From Candidatus Planktophila versatilis (GTDB lineage Bacteria > Actinomycetota > Actinomycetes > Nanopelagicales > Nanopelagicaceae), in contig NZ_CP016778.1 of NCBI RefSeq assembly GCF_002288265.1, positions 806,001-870,000 on the forward strand: a stretch of DNA of 64,000 nucleotides, in the 5' to 3' direction. Positions 1 through 8,443 of this stretch are shown here, in pieces. Each line of letters starts with the position of its first letter. The stretch's first letter is position 1. The notes beneath the pieces are model-generated. The model was not told the origin of the DNA and ran no database searches. It saw nothing but the letters and a program-made list of their open reading frames with translations. Both the position numbers and the translations under genes were made by a program.

Positions 1-1771
1 GGCCAAGAAGAGAGGTGAGGCCACTAGGGGTAGAAGTCGCAGATTGTTGGCCAGATTCATAGACCAGCACATCTGCTTGCCCGAGATTTTCACGGCGAAG
101 TGTTGTCAGAGCGCTCACTGCAGAAGAAAGATCTTTTACAACTACTGCATCTGCCAGTCCCCCGAGTGCGGCAGCCGTTGCAGCTTCCCATCCTTTATCA
201 ATTTCAATGAGAGAAGCGATACTTCCCAGAATCTGCACGCCACGTGAATCGCGTACCAATTCTGCAGCCCCATCGCGTGATTGCGAAGTAATACGAATCG
301 CTTCCAGCTTTGATTCGAGGGCATTTCGCTCACGATCAGCTGCTCGCTCGGCATCAATGAGTTCTTCGTGAGATTTCTTCGCGGCATCAAGTGCGCTCTT
401 TGCGACTTCAAATTCAGAATCGAGGCCTTGTTCTCCGGCATCGGCGTTACCGATTTCCATTTCAAATCTAGCGTAATCAACCTTTGCAATATCTAACCGA
501 GATTGTGCTTCTGTGCGTGCAGCCTGGACACGTGAAATTTCTTCTGTGATTGCATCTAGTCGTGCCGCCAGAGATTTGATATGTCCTTCTTGACGCGCCG
601 TACCTTCGCGTTGATCAGCAATTGCGCGCATCGCCGCAGCAATGGTGTCTTCCTCGGACTTGAGCGCTGCCTCGGCAGTGCCCAAGAGAGTTGTTGCTTG
701 TGTGAGTGCGCTCTGCGCCTGAACAACTTCTGCACGCAGTCGAGACTCTTCAATGCGCAGCGCTGCAGCTTCTTGGTCTAGAGCTTGCGGATCGCGCCCA
801 GCATTACGAGCTTCCTCTGCTTCTTCGGCTAAGAATCGTGAACGTTCTTGCGCAAGTGATTGCGTGCCTCTAAATTTTTCACGCAGCGCACTTAATGAAT
901 AGAAATTCTCTTGTGCACTAATTAATAGCGGGCTCTCAATAGCTGAGGTGGCATCAAGTTCTTCTTCTCGGCGACGAACTCTGTCGAGTTCTGTCTCAAC
1001 TAGAGCACGGCGTTCGCGTAGGGCATTCTCATCTGCAACTTCTGCATCGAGGGTCTTTGACATTGCAATGTAATCATCTGCCAGCAATCGCAGCTTTGCA
1101 TCACGGAGGTCTGCCTGGATGGTGGCTGCCTTCTTGGCGACCTCTGCCTGTTTGCCAAGCGGACGAAGTTGACGCCTGAGTTCAACGGTGAGGTCATTAA
1201 CGCGCGCAAGATTTGCTTGCATGGAGTCAAGCTTGCGAATCGCTTTCTCTTTACGTTTACGATGTTTAAGAACACCGGCAGCTTCTTCAATAAATCCTCG
1301 TCGCTCTTCCGGTGTTGCCAACAAAATTGCATCCAGTTGGCCTTGCCCAACGATGACGTGCATTTCACGGCCAATACCGGAATCACTTAATAGCTCTTGA
1401 ATATCGAGAAGTCGTGATGCTTCACCGTTGATCTGGTATTCACTCTGTCCATTGCGAAAGAGGATGCGAGAAATAGTTACTTCGGTGTATTCAATCGGTA
1501 GCGCGCCATCGGTGTTATCGATAGTGACTGCAACTTCAGCGCGACCAAGCGGCGCTCGGCCAGATGTTCCGGCGAAGATAACGTCTTCCATCTTTCCACC
1601 ACGCAGAGATTTTGCGCCCTGCTCGCCCATCACCCATGTGAGTGCATCAACGACGTTAGATTTTCCAGAGCCGTTAGGTCCGACCACGCAGGTGATCCCG
1701 GGTTCGAGTCGAAGAGTGGTGGCAGAGGCAAAGGATTTAAACCCTTTAAGTGTCAGACTCTTCAAATACAC
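1..1771 (-). CDS. smc: Chromosome segregation ATPase SMC, N-terminal half (partial)
   Basis: SMC compacts and segregates the chromosome as a coiled-coil ATPase dimer with ScpAB. The first 590 codons are present; the gene runs off the left edge, and full SMC is about 1180 residues. The N-terminus carries a Walker A motif (GPNGSGKSN, near residue 32) inside an ABC-type head that includes EGRS-like and IGREMH segments. A long heptad-like coiled coil rich in Glu, Ala and Arg follows from about residue 170. Near residue 520 the sequence changes to a hinge-like globular segment (LIEIDKGWEAATAAALG). The start is GTG at 1769-1771, with TAGGTT 6 nt before it and no good ribosome binding site, so the mRNA may be leaderless. 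It lies 67 nt after rnc. The mutM gene that often separates rnc and smc in actinobacteria is absent here. Confidence 0.95.
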   Translation of the reverse strand, partial: MYLKSLTLKGFKSFASATTLRLEPGITCVVGPNGSGKSNVVDALTWVMGEQGAKSLRGGKMEDVIFAGTSGRAPLGRAEVAVTIDNTDGALPIEYTEVTISRILFRNGQSEYQINGEASRLLDIQELLSDSGIGREMHVIVGQGQLDAILLATPEERRGFIEEAAGVLKHRKRKEKAIRKLDSMQANLARVNDLTVELRRQLRPLGKQAEVAKKAATIQADLRDAKLRLLADDYIAMSKTLDAEVADENALRERRALVETELDRVRRREEELDATSAIESPLLISAQENFYSLSALREKFRGTQSLAQERSRFLAEEAEEARNAGRDPQALDQEAAALRIEESRLRAEVVQAQSALTQATTLLGTAEAALKSEEDTIAAAMRAIADQREGTARQEGHIKSLAARLDAITEEISRVQAARTEAQSRLDIAKVDYARFEMEIGNADAGEQGLDSEFEVAKSALDAAKKSHEELIDAERAADRERNALESKLEAIRITSQSRDGAAELVRDSRGVQILGSIASLIEIDKGWEAATAAALGGLADAVVVKDLSSAVSALTTLRRENLGQADVLVYESGQQSATSTPSGLTSLLG

Positions 1772-1777
1772 GCGGTA

Positions 1778-1783
1778 AACCTA
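1778..1783 (-). promoter_or_regulatory. Candidate -10 box for leaderless smc
   Basis: On the minus strand TAGGTT lies 6 nt upstream of the smc GTG, matching the actinobacterial TANNNT -10 pattern at leaderless spacing. No convincing -35 was seen. Confidence 0.4.
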
Positions 1784-1819
1784 CCGGTGTGTGCGCCTTT
1801 GGTATAAAAGCGACTCGGG

Positions 1820-1834
1820 TCAAGTTGAACTTGA
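1820..1834. repeat. Perfect 7-1-7 palindrome after rnc
   Basis: TCAAGTT and AACTTGA flank a single G, 4 nt past the rnc stop codon. On the minus strand it is followed within 15 nt by TTTTA. It could be a weak terminator or 3' end stabiliser for rnc, or an operator upstream of smc. Confidence 0.4.
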
Positions 1835-1838
1835 GGGT

Positions 1839-2519
1839 TTAAGGCTCGAGTAGAGAAAGAATTTCCAAAGCGGTGCGGGCTGCTGATTGTTCTGCCTCGC
1901 GCTTACTTTTTCCACTTCCTTCTGCAATCGCAGCACCAGCAACTAGTGCAACTGCAGTAAAACTCTTATCGTGATCTGGACCTGTTTCACTGACTTGATA
2001 TTCAGGAGATCCCTTGCCTTGCGCGGCTAATAACTCTTGCAGCGCGGTCTTTCCATCAAGTCCGGCGCCTTTCGACATTGCACTATCGAGGGTCTCTTTA
2101 ATCAATTGGCGAACCACGGTAGTTGATTTTTCAAATCCACATTCAAGATAAATAGCGCCAATTAAGGCTTCTAGTGCATCAGCAAGAAGAGAGTTTTTAT
2201 CTCTGCCATTTGTGACTTCTTCGCCTTTGCCCAAACGGATATATTTTCCGAGTTCGAGAGTTCGCGCGATATCTGCAAGTGCGCGCATATTGACTATGCC
2301 TGAACGCAGTGGAGATAAACGACTTTCATCAAGATCTGGATATTTAACATAGAGCTCTTCGGTGACGATCAGGCCTAAAACAGAGTCACCTAAAAATTCC
2401 AGGCGCTCATTGGTCGTTGATATTCCAGTTTCATAAGCAAAGGAACGGTGGGTAAAGGCTAACTCAAGCAGTTCTGGAGAAAGTTCGATCCCTAATTGCT
2501 TAAGAAGGTTTGAGTACAG
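1839..2519 (-). CDS. rnc: Ribonuclease III, probable CTG start
   Basis: RNase III cleaves double-stranded RNA during rRNA and mRNA maturation. The reading frame gives a catalytic domain with the signature NERLEFLGDSVLG near residue 40, a second acidic stretch (LLADALEALIGAIYLE), and a C-terminal dsRNA-binding domain ending in REAEQSAARTALEIL. An upstream in-frame stop at 2529-2531 leaves no ATG, GTG or TTG before the signature; the first ATG (2286-2288) would delete it. The only plausible initiator is CTG at 2517-2519, preceded by AGAGG with 6 nt spacing, and it gives a normal 226-residue enzyme. The CTG begins one base after the rpmF stop, so translational coupling is likely. Function is certain; the start codon is inferred. 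Confidence 0.93.
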   Translation of the reverse strand: MYSNLLKQLGIELSPELLELAFTHRSFAYETGISTTNERLEFLGDSVLGLIVTEELYVKYPDLDESRLSPLRSGIVNMRALADIARTLELGKYIRLGKGEEVTNGRDKNSLLADALEALIGAIYLECGFEKSTTVVRQLIKETLDSAMSKGAGLDGKTALQELLAAQGKGSPEYQVSETGPDHDKSFTAVALVAGAAIAEGSGKSKREAEQSAARTALEILSLLEP

Positions 2520-2520
2520 A

Positions 2521-2694
2521 TCAGACCTCTAGAACCTGACGGCGGTTATATGTGCCGCATGTTGGGCAAGCAACGTGGTTGAGCTTTGGTTGCTGGCACT
2601 GTGGGCAAGTTGAAAGAGCCGCTGCAGTTGTCTTCCACATGCTTCGACGGGAACGTGTCTTTGAACGAGACATTTTTCGCTTTGGTACTGGCAC
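2521..2694 (-). CDS. rpmF: 50S ribosomal protein L32
   Basis: A 57-residue ribosomal protein beginning [18 protein letters not shown], typical of L32, with two Cys pairs (CPQC near 30-33 and CPTC near 43-46) forming a zinc ribbon. The zinc-binding form is therefore encoded here. The start is GTG at 2692-2694 behind a clear AAGGAAG site. The gene sits between DUF177 (upstream) and rnc (downstream), the common yceD-rpmF arrangement. Its stop is separated from the proposed rnc CTG start by a single base. Confidence 0.96.
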   Translation of the reverse strand: MPVPKRKMSRSKTRSRRSMWKTTAAALSTCPQCQQPKLNHVACPTCGTYNRRQVLEV

Positions 2695-2788
2695 GGTAAT
2701 CTTCCTTAATCTTGATGGCTACTTGATTGCTGCAAATCTAGATCTGCTAGCTGGTGTTGCGATAGGGCTAAGTATCGCCCATATCTGC

Positions 2789-3358
2789 TTAATTGCCAAA
2801 ATCCAGGCTTCCAAGACCCGACCAGCGAGCATCGATGACTTCATGGGCATGGTCCTCTGGAAGGGATTCCCACTTTTCCCCGCAATCAGGACATAAGCCC
2901 AGGCACTCTTCGGAGCAGAGCGGGTTCACCGGCAGAGTGAGAATAATTGCATCGATGATGGGAATCTCAAGGTTCATGAGGTCCCCCTCCATCTGCAACT
3001 CTTCAACATCTTCTAAATCAATATCTTCTTCTACGCGCTTTTTCTTGCGTCCTTTTTCATTTGTAGGCTCGTATCGATAAAGCTCTTGAATTTTTCGGTC
3101 GATGACAACTTCAACTGGGTCTAAGCAGCGAATACATTCGCCATGCGCCACGGCATAGATTTCAGCGCTGAGAAGAACTCCTTCAGTCACTGATTCAAGC
3201 CGGGCGTCAACTTCAATGACATCGCCTTCTGGAACTGCAATCAGCGGCACTCCAATACGCGCATTGGCCGCAATATCAAGTTGATATTCCTTCATCTCTC
3301 CGGCACGACGAGCAAGCTCGTAAGTATTGAGCATGAAAGGTTCGGTATTTCTATACAT
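2789..3358 (-). CDS. DUF177/YceD family protein
   Basis: A 189-residue protein of the YceD/DUF177 family, which is usually encoded next to rpmF and has been linked to 23S rRNA accumulation in plants and bacteria. The middle holds a CxxC (ECIRCLDPV) and the C-terminal third a second Cys cluster (CSEECLGLCPDCG), suggesting a bound metal. An acidic stretch (EEDIDLEDVEELQMEGD) lies between them. The ATG at 3356-3358 has AGAGGA about 9 nt upstream; an internal Met at residue 9 is an alternative start. The following 94-nt spacer to rpmF holds only the rpmF ribosome binding site. Confidence 0.9.
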   Translation of the reverse strand: MYRNTEPFMLNTYELARRAGEMKEYQLDIAANARIGVPLIAVPEGDVIEVDARLESVTEGVLLSAEIYAVAHGECIRCLDPVEVVIDRKIQELYRYEPTNEKGRKKKRVEEDIDLEDVEELQMEGDLMNLEIPIIDAIILTLPVNPLCSEECLGLCPDCGEKWESLPEDHAHEVIDARWSGLGSLDFGN

Positions 3359-3379
3359 CTAAATCAGTCCTCTTGCTAA

Positions 3380-3868
3380 CTAGCGATCAGTGTTTAGCTG
3401 AGATAAAACGTCGTTATCGCCCGCACCTTCAAGTCGTTCGCGTCCACGAGCAACTGCATCGAGAGTCTTATTAAGAATGACTTCTAGGGTGGCAAGGCGA
3501 GCGTCAATATATGCCTCGACCTCACGTCGCTCATCTTCGGCTATTGCGCGAGCATCATCGAGAATTCTCTGGGCCTCATCGCGCGCTGCCTGCACAATTG
3601 AAGTTTGCTCAATCATTCGTGAGACATCTTCACGTGTCGTTGCAATCATCGCTTCAGCGCTATTTCGACCCTCATCAATAATTCGATCACGATCTTGCAA
3701 GATGGCTTCGGCACTTAAGAAATCAACTGGGAGAAAGTCACGGGCACTCTGCAAAATTTCCAACATCTCCCCACGATGGACAACACAGGAGGCAGAAAGT
3801 GGCACACCACGTGCCTCTTCAATCATCGCAATCGCGGTATTAAGTTTCTCGATTGAATCCATTGTCAT
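3380..3868 (-). CDS. sepIVA: SepIVA/DivIVA-like coiled-coil protein
   Basis: A 162-residue, mostly helical protein with a long charged coiled coil (about residues 55-140) resembling DivIVA-family and ATP-synthase-b-like proteins. In mycobacteria the homologous position, next to rnc, DUF177 and coaD, holds SepIVA, a septation factor. That gene order is what supports the name here; sequence similarity alone would only give a DivIVA-like coiled coil. The gene overlaps the coaD stop by 4 nt (ATGA), so the two are probably translationally coupled. No membrane segment is visible. The precise role in division is inferred. Confidence 0.72.
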   Translation of the reverse strand: MTMDSIEKLNTAIAMIEEARGVPLSASCVVHRGEMLEILQSARDFLPVDFLSAEAILQDRDRIIDEGRNSAEAMIATTREDVSRMIEQTSIVQAARDEAQRILDDARAIAEDERREVEAYIDARLATLEVILNKTLDAVARGRERLEGAGDNDVLSQLNTDR

Positions 3869-4347
3869 TCTGATGCTCCTACTCGTGCTTTGAGTGCTTG
3901 ATGAACATTTTCCGGAACCATGGTTGACACATCTCCGCCAAAGTGAGCAAGCTCCTTAACAATTGATGACGATAAGAATGAATGAGTTGGCGAAGTTGCC
4001 ATAAACATGGTCTCCACACCCGAAGCTTGGGTGTGCACTTGAGCCATCTGTAACTCATAATCAAAATCTGTGACTGCGCGCAAGCCCTTAACGATTGCCT
4101 GCACCTTGTTTGCCTTGCAGTATTCAACGAGGAGTCCGTCCCCAGAGTCAACACGGACATTCTTAAACTTTGCAACATTTTGCTGAATCATCTGCATCCG
4201 CTCTTCAATAGTGAAGAGCGCTGCTTTCTTACGGTTCACAAAGACGGTCACGATTACTTCATCAAATTGATGGCTGGCGCGCTCGATAATATCTAAATGC
4301 CCAAAGGTGATGGGATCAAATGACCCGGGACAAACGGCGCGTCTCAT
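3865..4347 (-). CDS. coaD: Phosphopantetheine adenylyltransferase
   Basis: CoaD transfers AMP from ATP to 4'-phosphopantetheine, the penultimate step of coenzyme A synthesis. The 160-residue protein has the expected length. It carries the N-terminal nucleotidyltransferase signature (CPGSFDPITFGHLDII, residues 6-21, with the TxGH-type motif) and the C-terminal SSSIVKELA segment that contacts substrate. No ribosome binding site precedes the ATG; instead TAGCGT lies 7 nt upstream, so a leaderless transcript starting within the 29-nt rsmD-coaD spacer is likely. It overlaps the downstream coiled-coil gene by ATGA. Confidence 0.96.
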   Translation of the reverse strand: MRRAVCPGSFDPITFGHLDIIERASHQFDEVIVTVFVNRKKAALFTIEERMQMIQQNVAKFKNVRVDSGDGLLVEYCKANKVQAIVKGLRAVTDFDYELQMAQVHTQASGVETMFMATSPTHSFLSSSIVKELAHFGGDVSTMVPENVHQALKARVGASE

Positions 4348-4354
4348 AGTGCAA

Positions 4355-4360
4355 ACGCTA
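4355..4360 (-). promoter_or_regulatory. Candidate -10 box for leaderless coaD
   Basis: TAGCGT on the minus strand, 7 nt before the coaD ATG, in the 29-nt spacer after rsmD. There is no Shine-Dalgarno sequence. Confidence 0.4.
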
Positions 4361-4376
4361 GCAATGATTCGAGTTG

Positions 4377-4964
4377 TTATCCATTTTGCGCATCTACAGG
4401 CGTGGGAGAACCATAGAAAATAGTTGCTTGGCCGTAATTCTTTTCACGCACTTGCTCCAGACCATCGGGCCAGGAAATCTCACGCACTCTGCTATTTCTC
4501 TCCACTGCAATCAGTGCCTGTGGATGTAAGAAGCCACCAGAGACAAGCTGGATCAGGGTTTCAATCACATCAAGGTCATCGAGGTCATAGGGAGGATCTA
4601 CATATACGAAGTGATATTGCAGCTGTGCCTTATCTTGCAAGAATCGATTTACGCCCATGGTGTAGAGATGAAACATTCCAGAGCACTGTGCGCTCTTGAT
4701 ATTCTCATAGTTCTTCTCAATCGCTTGAGCTGCGTGCTCATCCTTTTCTACTGCGTGAACAACCGATGCTCCTCGAGAGAGCGCCTCTAGTGCAATCGCA
4801 CCGGTACCAGCGTATAAATCGAGAACTTGCAATCCATCAAAGTCTCCAAATTCAGATGCCAGCGTTGAGAAGAGCGCTTCGCGCGCACGATCAGATGTAG
4901 GGCGTGTGGCAGATGCAACGGCATCGATGTTTCGCCCTTTTGCGCGACCGGCAATGATTCTCAT
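4377..4964 (-). CDS. rsmD: 16S rRNA (guanine966-N2)-methyltransferase RsmD
   Basis: RsmD methylates G966 of 16S rRNA using S-adenosylmethionine. The 195-residue protein has the RPTSDRAREALF segment (21-32), a Rossmann SAM-binding loop (VLDLYAGTGAIALEAL, 47-62) and the catalytic DPPY tetrapeptide at 123-126. Start ATG lies 2 nt after the recG stop, so it is read with recG. The next gene is coaD, the usual rsmD-coaD pairing. Confidence 0.95.
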   Translation of the reverse strand: MRIIAGRAKGRNIDAVASATRPTSDRAREALFSTLASEFGDFDGLQVLDLYAGTGAIALEALSRGASVVHAVEKDEHAAQAIEKNYENIKSAQCSGMFHLYTMGVNRFLQDKAQLQYHFVYVDPPYDLDDLDVIETLIQLVSGGFLHPQALIAVERNSRVREISWPDGLEQVREKNYGQATIFYGSPTPVDAQNG

Positions 4965-4966
4965 GG

Positions 4967-7132
4967 TTAAGCCTTATCTATAAATTCAGCAGTGGCATCT
5001 GCTTGTATCTGGGCAAGTTCAGCTTCAAGAAGTGGATGCTCCTTGATATCTCCATCGAGAATTCTAGATGCATCTTCACGTGCCTGCTCAATCATTGATT
5101 CATCACGCAGGACGCGTAGTAATCGCAGATGTGATCGTGATCCAGATTGACTGGCACCTAATACATCTCCCTCACGTCTTTGCTCTAAGTCAATGCGCGA
5201 AAGTTCAAATCCGTCGGTGGTGCCAGCAACTGCTTCTAATCGCTCACGTGCTGGAGTTTGAGCAAGTGCTGATGTCACAAGCAGACATAGTCCAGGTGAA
5301 GTGCCTCGACCCACGCGACCACGCAATTGGTGAAGTTGTGACACTCCAAATCGATCGGCATCCATGATGACCATCACTGTGGCATTGGGAATATCCACAC
5401 CTACTTCAATAACAGTCGTTGAAATTAGAACATCAATTTCTTTATTGCTAAATGCTTTCATGGTGGCATCTTTAAGTTCGGCAGCCTGTTTCCCGTGCAA
5501 GGGCGCAACACGAAGTCCTTGTAGGGCGCCCCCGGAAAGAAGTGGGCCGAGGTCTTCAACTGATGCGAGCGTGGATGAACTTTCTCCCATCAGAAAATCA
5601 ATATCAGCATCTTCTGATGTGCCGGCTGCGATGCGAGGTGCGACAACGTAGGCCTGATGCCCTTGTGATACTTCTTCGCGAATTCGCTCCCACGCACGTT
5701 CCAGGAAGCCGGGTTTTTCTAACACTGGAATGACATGAGTCGTAATCGGCTGTCGCCCAAGTGGAAGTTCGCGCAGAGTTGATACATCGAGATCTCCGAA
5801 TACCGTCATGGCAACTGTGCGTGGGATTGGTGTTGCAGTCATGACCAATAAATGTGGCGGCGTGACTGCTTTGCCTTTAAGCGCATCGCGTTGTTCAACA
5901 CCGAAACGATGCTGTTCATCGACGACAATCAAACCTAGATCTTTAAACTCAACGCTTTGCCCAAGAAGTGCATGAGTGCCAATCACAATTCCGGCCGCAC
6001 CTGATGCTGCCTGCGCTAGCGCCTCTTTGCGAGCTGCCGCGTTCTGTGAACCGGTGATGAGAGTGACATGAGTTGCTTTCTCTGACCCACCCAACATTCC
6101 ACTATGAGCAAGCGGGCCAAGTAGGGTTTGAATGGTGCGCAGATGTTGCGCAGCTAAGACTTCAGTGGGTGCAAGCAGCGCCGCCTGTCCCCCGTTATCA
6201 ATGACAGTCAGCATCGCTCGCAGCGCAACAATTGTCTTTCCTGAACCTACTTCACCTTGCAGCAGCCGGTTCATCGGATGCGGCTGCGCTAAATCATTCT
6301 CAATCTCTGCCGAAACCGCGCGCTGTCCCGCGGTAAGTTCAAAGGGTAGAGCTGAATCAAATTCTTTCAGGAGTCCATCTGCTGTGACGGCTCGCGCAAC
6401 TGCATCGAGGCCTTTAAGTTCTTTCCGTCGTGTAAGTAGTAACAATTGAAGCAAGAACGCTTCATCGTAGGTAAGTCGCTCTCGTGCCTTCTCTGCGCTA
6501 TCGAGATCTACCGGATTGTGTAGTTGCACTAGTGCTTGGTGCAGTGTGGGGTATCCATACTTTTCACGTATTAATTCGGGTAAGAAATCCGGAACTTCAT
6601 CGAGTGCGCCTATTGCTAATTCAATACATTGAGCAATTTTCCAAGACGGCATCTTTGAACTTGCTGGATACATAGGCAGGTACTTGCCCGCAAAACCTTC
6701 CACCGCGGCATCGACATCATTGCCATCGGCAATCAGCTCATAATCAGGATGAGCAAGCTGACGTTTGCCGTTAAAGACTCCCACCTTGCCAGCAAAGAGT
6801 CCTTGCTTACCAATCTTTAAATCTTTCTCACGCCATGCTTGGTTAAAGAAGGTGAGCGATAACTTCGCACTTCCATCAGTAACGATGACTTCAAGAATGT
6901 TGCCTTTTCTTCCCTGCAGCCGCCGGTTACTGGCGCTAAATACTTCAGCCAGAATAGTTACCTCATCGCCCTCATTAAGCTCTGAAATATCTGAAAGTTC
7001 CCCGCGCACTAAATAGCGACGCGGGTAGTGATGAAGTAAATCCCCAACCGTGAGATAGCCGTATAAATCTCGCAGTACCTTTGTTGTGCGATCACCCAAT
7101 ACTCCAACTAGTTTCGAGTCCAGGGTTGCCAT
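4967..7132 (-). CDS. recG: ATP-dependent DNA helicase RecG
   Basis: RecG remodels stalled replication forks and Holliday junctions. An N-terminal wedge/OB-fold domain (about residues 55-130) precedes two helicase lobes: Walker A GEVGSGKT near 293-300, DEQH near 405-408, a TATPIPRT motif III segment, and the C-terminal QLRGRVGRG motif VI. At 721 residues it is full length. I chose ATG 7130-7132 (MATLDSK); the frame stays open 9 codons further to a TTG, but the family begins here. GAGAAT lies 6 nt before this ATG. It is followed immediately by rsmD. Confidence 0.95.
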   Translation of the reverse strand: MATLDSKLVGVLGDRTTKVLRDLYGYLTVGDLLHHYPRRYLVRGELSDISELNEGDEVTILAEVFSASNRRLQGRKGNILEVIVTDGSAKLSLTFFNQAWREKDLKIGKQGLFAGKVGVFNGKRQLAHPDYELIADGNDVDAAVEGFAGKYLPMYPASSKMPSWKIAQCIELAIGALDEVPDFLPELIREKYGYPTLHQALVQLHNPVDLDSAEKARERLTYDEAFLLQLLLLTRRKELKGLDAVARAVTADGLLKEFDSALPFELTAGQRAVSAEIENDLAQPHPMNRLLQGEVGSGKTIVALRAMLTVIDNGGQAALLAPTEVLAAQHLRTIQTLLGPLAHSGMLGGSEKATHVTLITGSQNAAARKEALAQAASGAAGIVIGTHALLGQSVEFKDLGLIVVDEQHRFGVEQRDALKGKAVTPPHLLVMTATPIPRTVAMTVFGDLDVSTLRELPLGRQPITTHVIPVLEKPGFLERAWERIREEVSQGHQAYVVAPRIAAGTSEDADIDFLMGESSSTLASVEDLGPLLSGGALQGLRVAPLHGKQAAELKDATMKAFSNKEIDVLISTTVIEVGVDIPNATVMVIMDADRFGVSQLHQLRGRVGRGTSPGLCLLVTSALAQTPARERLEAVAGTTDGFELSRIDLEQRREGDVLGASQSGSRSHLRLLRVLRDESMIEQAREDASRILDGDIKEHPLLEAELAQIQADATAEFIDKA

Positions 7133-7283
7133 GGCGACATTCTCTCGCCTCGGTTGCAATCCGCCTTGATTTAAGAGCGTGTGCTTTGAGCATAAATTTC
7201 ATCGGATTCGCCCAAAGCCGCCCCTCTTGCTACCCTTACGCCCTGTTCGATTACGAGCGTTTAATCTAGAAGGAGAACCACCC

Positions 7284-7469
7284 ATGGCATCTTCATGCGA
7301 CATCTGTGGCAAGGGACCAAGCTTTGGCAATAACGTTTCACACTCACAGGTGAAGACACGTCGCCGTTGGAATCCAAATATTCAGCGCGTAAAGACTTTA
7401 GTAGGCGGATCATCAAAGCGTCAGAACGTTTGCACTTCATGCCTTAAAGCCGGCAAAGTCACACGCTAA
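7284..7469 (+). CDS. rpmB: 50S ribosomal protein L28
   Basis: A 61-residue L28 protein beginning MASSCDICGKGPSFGNNVSHS, with Cys pairs CDIC (5-8) and CTSC near the C-terminus, i.e. the zinc-binding form. A strong AGAAGGAG site ends 9 nt before the ATG. The gene is divergent from recG and alone on the plus strand; a rho-independent terminator follows 17 nt after the stop. Confidence 0.97.
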   Translation: MASSCDICGKGPSFGNNVSHSQVKTRRRWNPNIQRVKTLVGGSSKRQNVCTSCLKAGKVTR

Positions 7470-7475
7470 ATTCTT

Positions 7476-8396
7476 TTAATTGAAATGGCTCCAGGAAACT
7501 GGGGCCTTTTTCATTTCTATCCCCGAAATTCCAGAACCTGACATAACTCTTCCTACGCGCACTCCGGGTAAGTCTTTACCGGTTGCAAGAAATACATGAT
7601 CTTCTCCCCCGCCTAAGACCCAATCCCACACATCACAGCCGCTATCAATTGCTAGTTTTTGTAGCTCTGCAAACTCTTCTATCTCTTGAAAGAACTCAGT
7701 CTCAAAGTGCAGGCACACACCTGATGCCGCAGCCAATTGCTGGGCCTGAATCAGAAGTGAATCACTGATGTCACAAAGCGCGCTTGCCTGAGAAAAATCC
7801 AATTCGTAATCAAGTGTGGGAGCAGAAAATTCTGAAATCGCTTTTGTGGCAATTGCTCCTGCAGGTGGCTTCTCTTTCGAGAGCAGTGCAAGACCTGCAG
7901 CAGACCAGCCAGTAAGTGAGGAGATAAAGATGTCATCACCAGCGCGGGCACCGCTTCGAAGTATGGGCGCATCACAGCGACCCACTGCCGTCATAGCAAT
8001 CGTTATCACCGATGAGCGAGCAATATCTCCACCAACAATCAATGCTCCCGCACGATCTGCCTCAGCTTTCATGCCACGAGCAAGTTGTTCAATCCAAGTT
8101 AAATCTTCGGTGCCCGTCAGGGTCACTGCAGCAACTAAGTAATCACAGGTAGCACCCATAGCCAGAACGTCGGCAACATTAGCTGCGGTAATTTTGCGCC
8201 CGATATCAAAGGGTGATGACCAGTCGGTTCGAAAATGCACCCCTGCAACAGCAACGTCGGTTGTGATTACTTGACGCTCTGCGCCCTGAACGACAGCAGC
8301 GTCATCACCAATTCCGACTAGCAGACGGGGGTCAGTGGTTGCAAAAACTTCCTTAAGTACGGAGATCACATCCGCTTCACTAAACCCCATAGCCAT
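7476..8396 (-). CDS. thiL: Thiamine-monophosphate kinase
   Basis: ThiL phosphorylates thiamine monophosphate to the active pyrophosphate. The 306-residue protein belongs to the PurM/ThiL ATP-binding superfamily: GIGDDAAVV (29-37), a metal-binding GGD segment (ALIVGGDIARS), and DISDSL near residue 205. It is convergent with rpmB; its 3' end contains the rpmB terminator. It is divergent from the small Lrp-type gene, with a 47-nt spacer. Met1 and Met3 are both possible starts; no ribosome binding site favours either. Confidence 0.94.
   Translation of the reverse strand: MAMGFSEADVISVLKEVFATTDPRLLVGIGDDAAVVQGAERQVITTDVAVAGVHFRTDWSSPFDIGRKITAANVADVLAMGATCDYLVAAVTLTGTEDLTWIEQLARGMKAEADRAGALIVGGDIARSSVITIAMTAVGRCDAPILRSGARAGDDIFISSLTGWSAAGLALLSKEKPPAGAIATKAISEFSAPTLDYELDFSQASALCDISDSLLIQAQQLAAASGVCLHFETEFFQEIEEFAELQKLAIDSGCDVWDWVLGGGEDHVFLATGKDLPGVRVGRVMSGSGISGIEMKKAPVSWSHFN
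7487..7511 (+). terminator. Rho-independent terminator of rpmB
   Basis: GGCTCCAG and CTGGGGCC form an 8-bp stem (one G-T pair) around a GAAA loop, followed by five T. It lies inside the last codons of the convergent thiL gene, so the same bases encode the ThiL C-terminus. Confidence 0.85.
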
Positions 8397-8443
8397 AAGC
8401 CTATGACATGAGATAACGTTAGGGCGAAGCGAAAGGAACTCAA

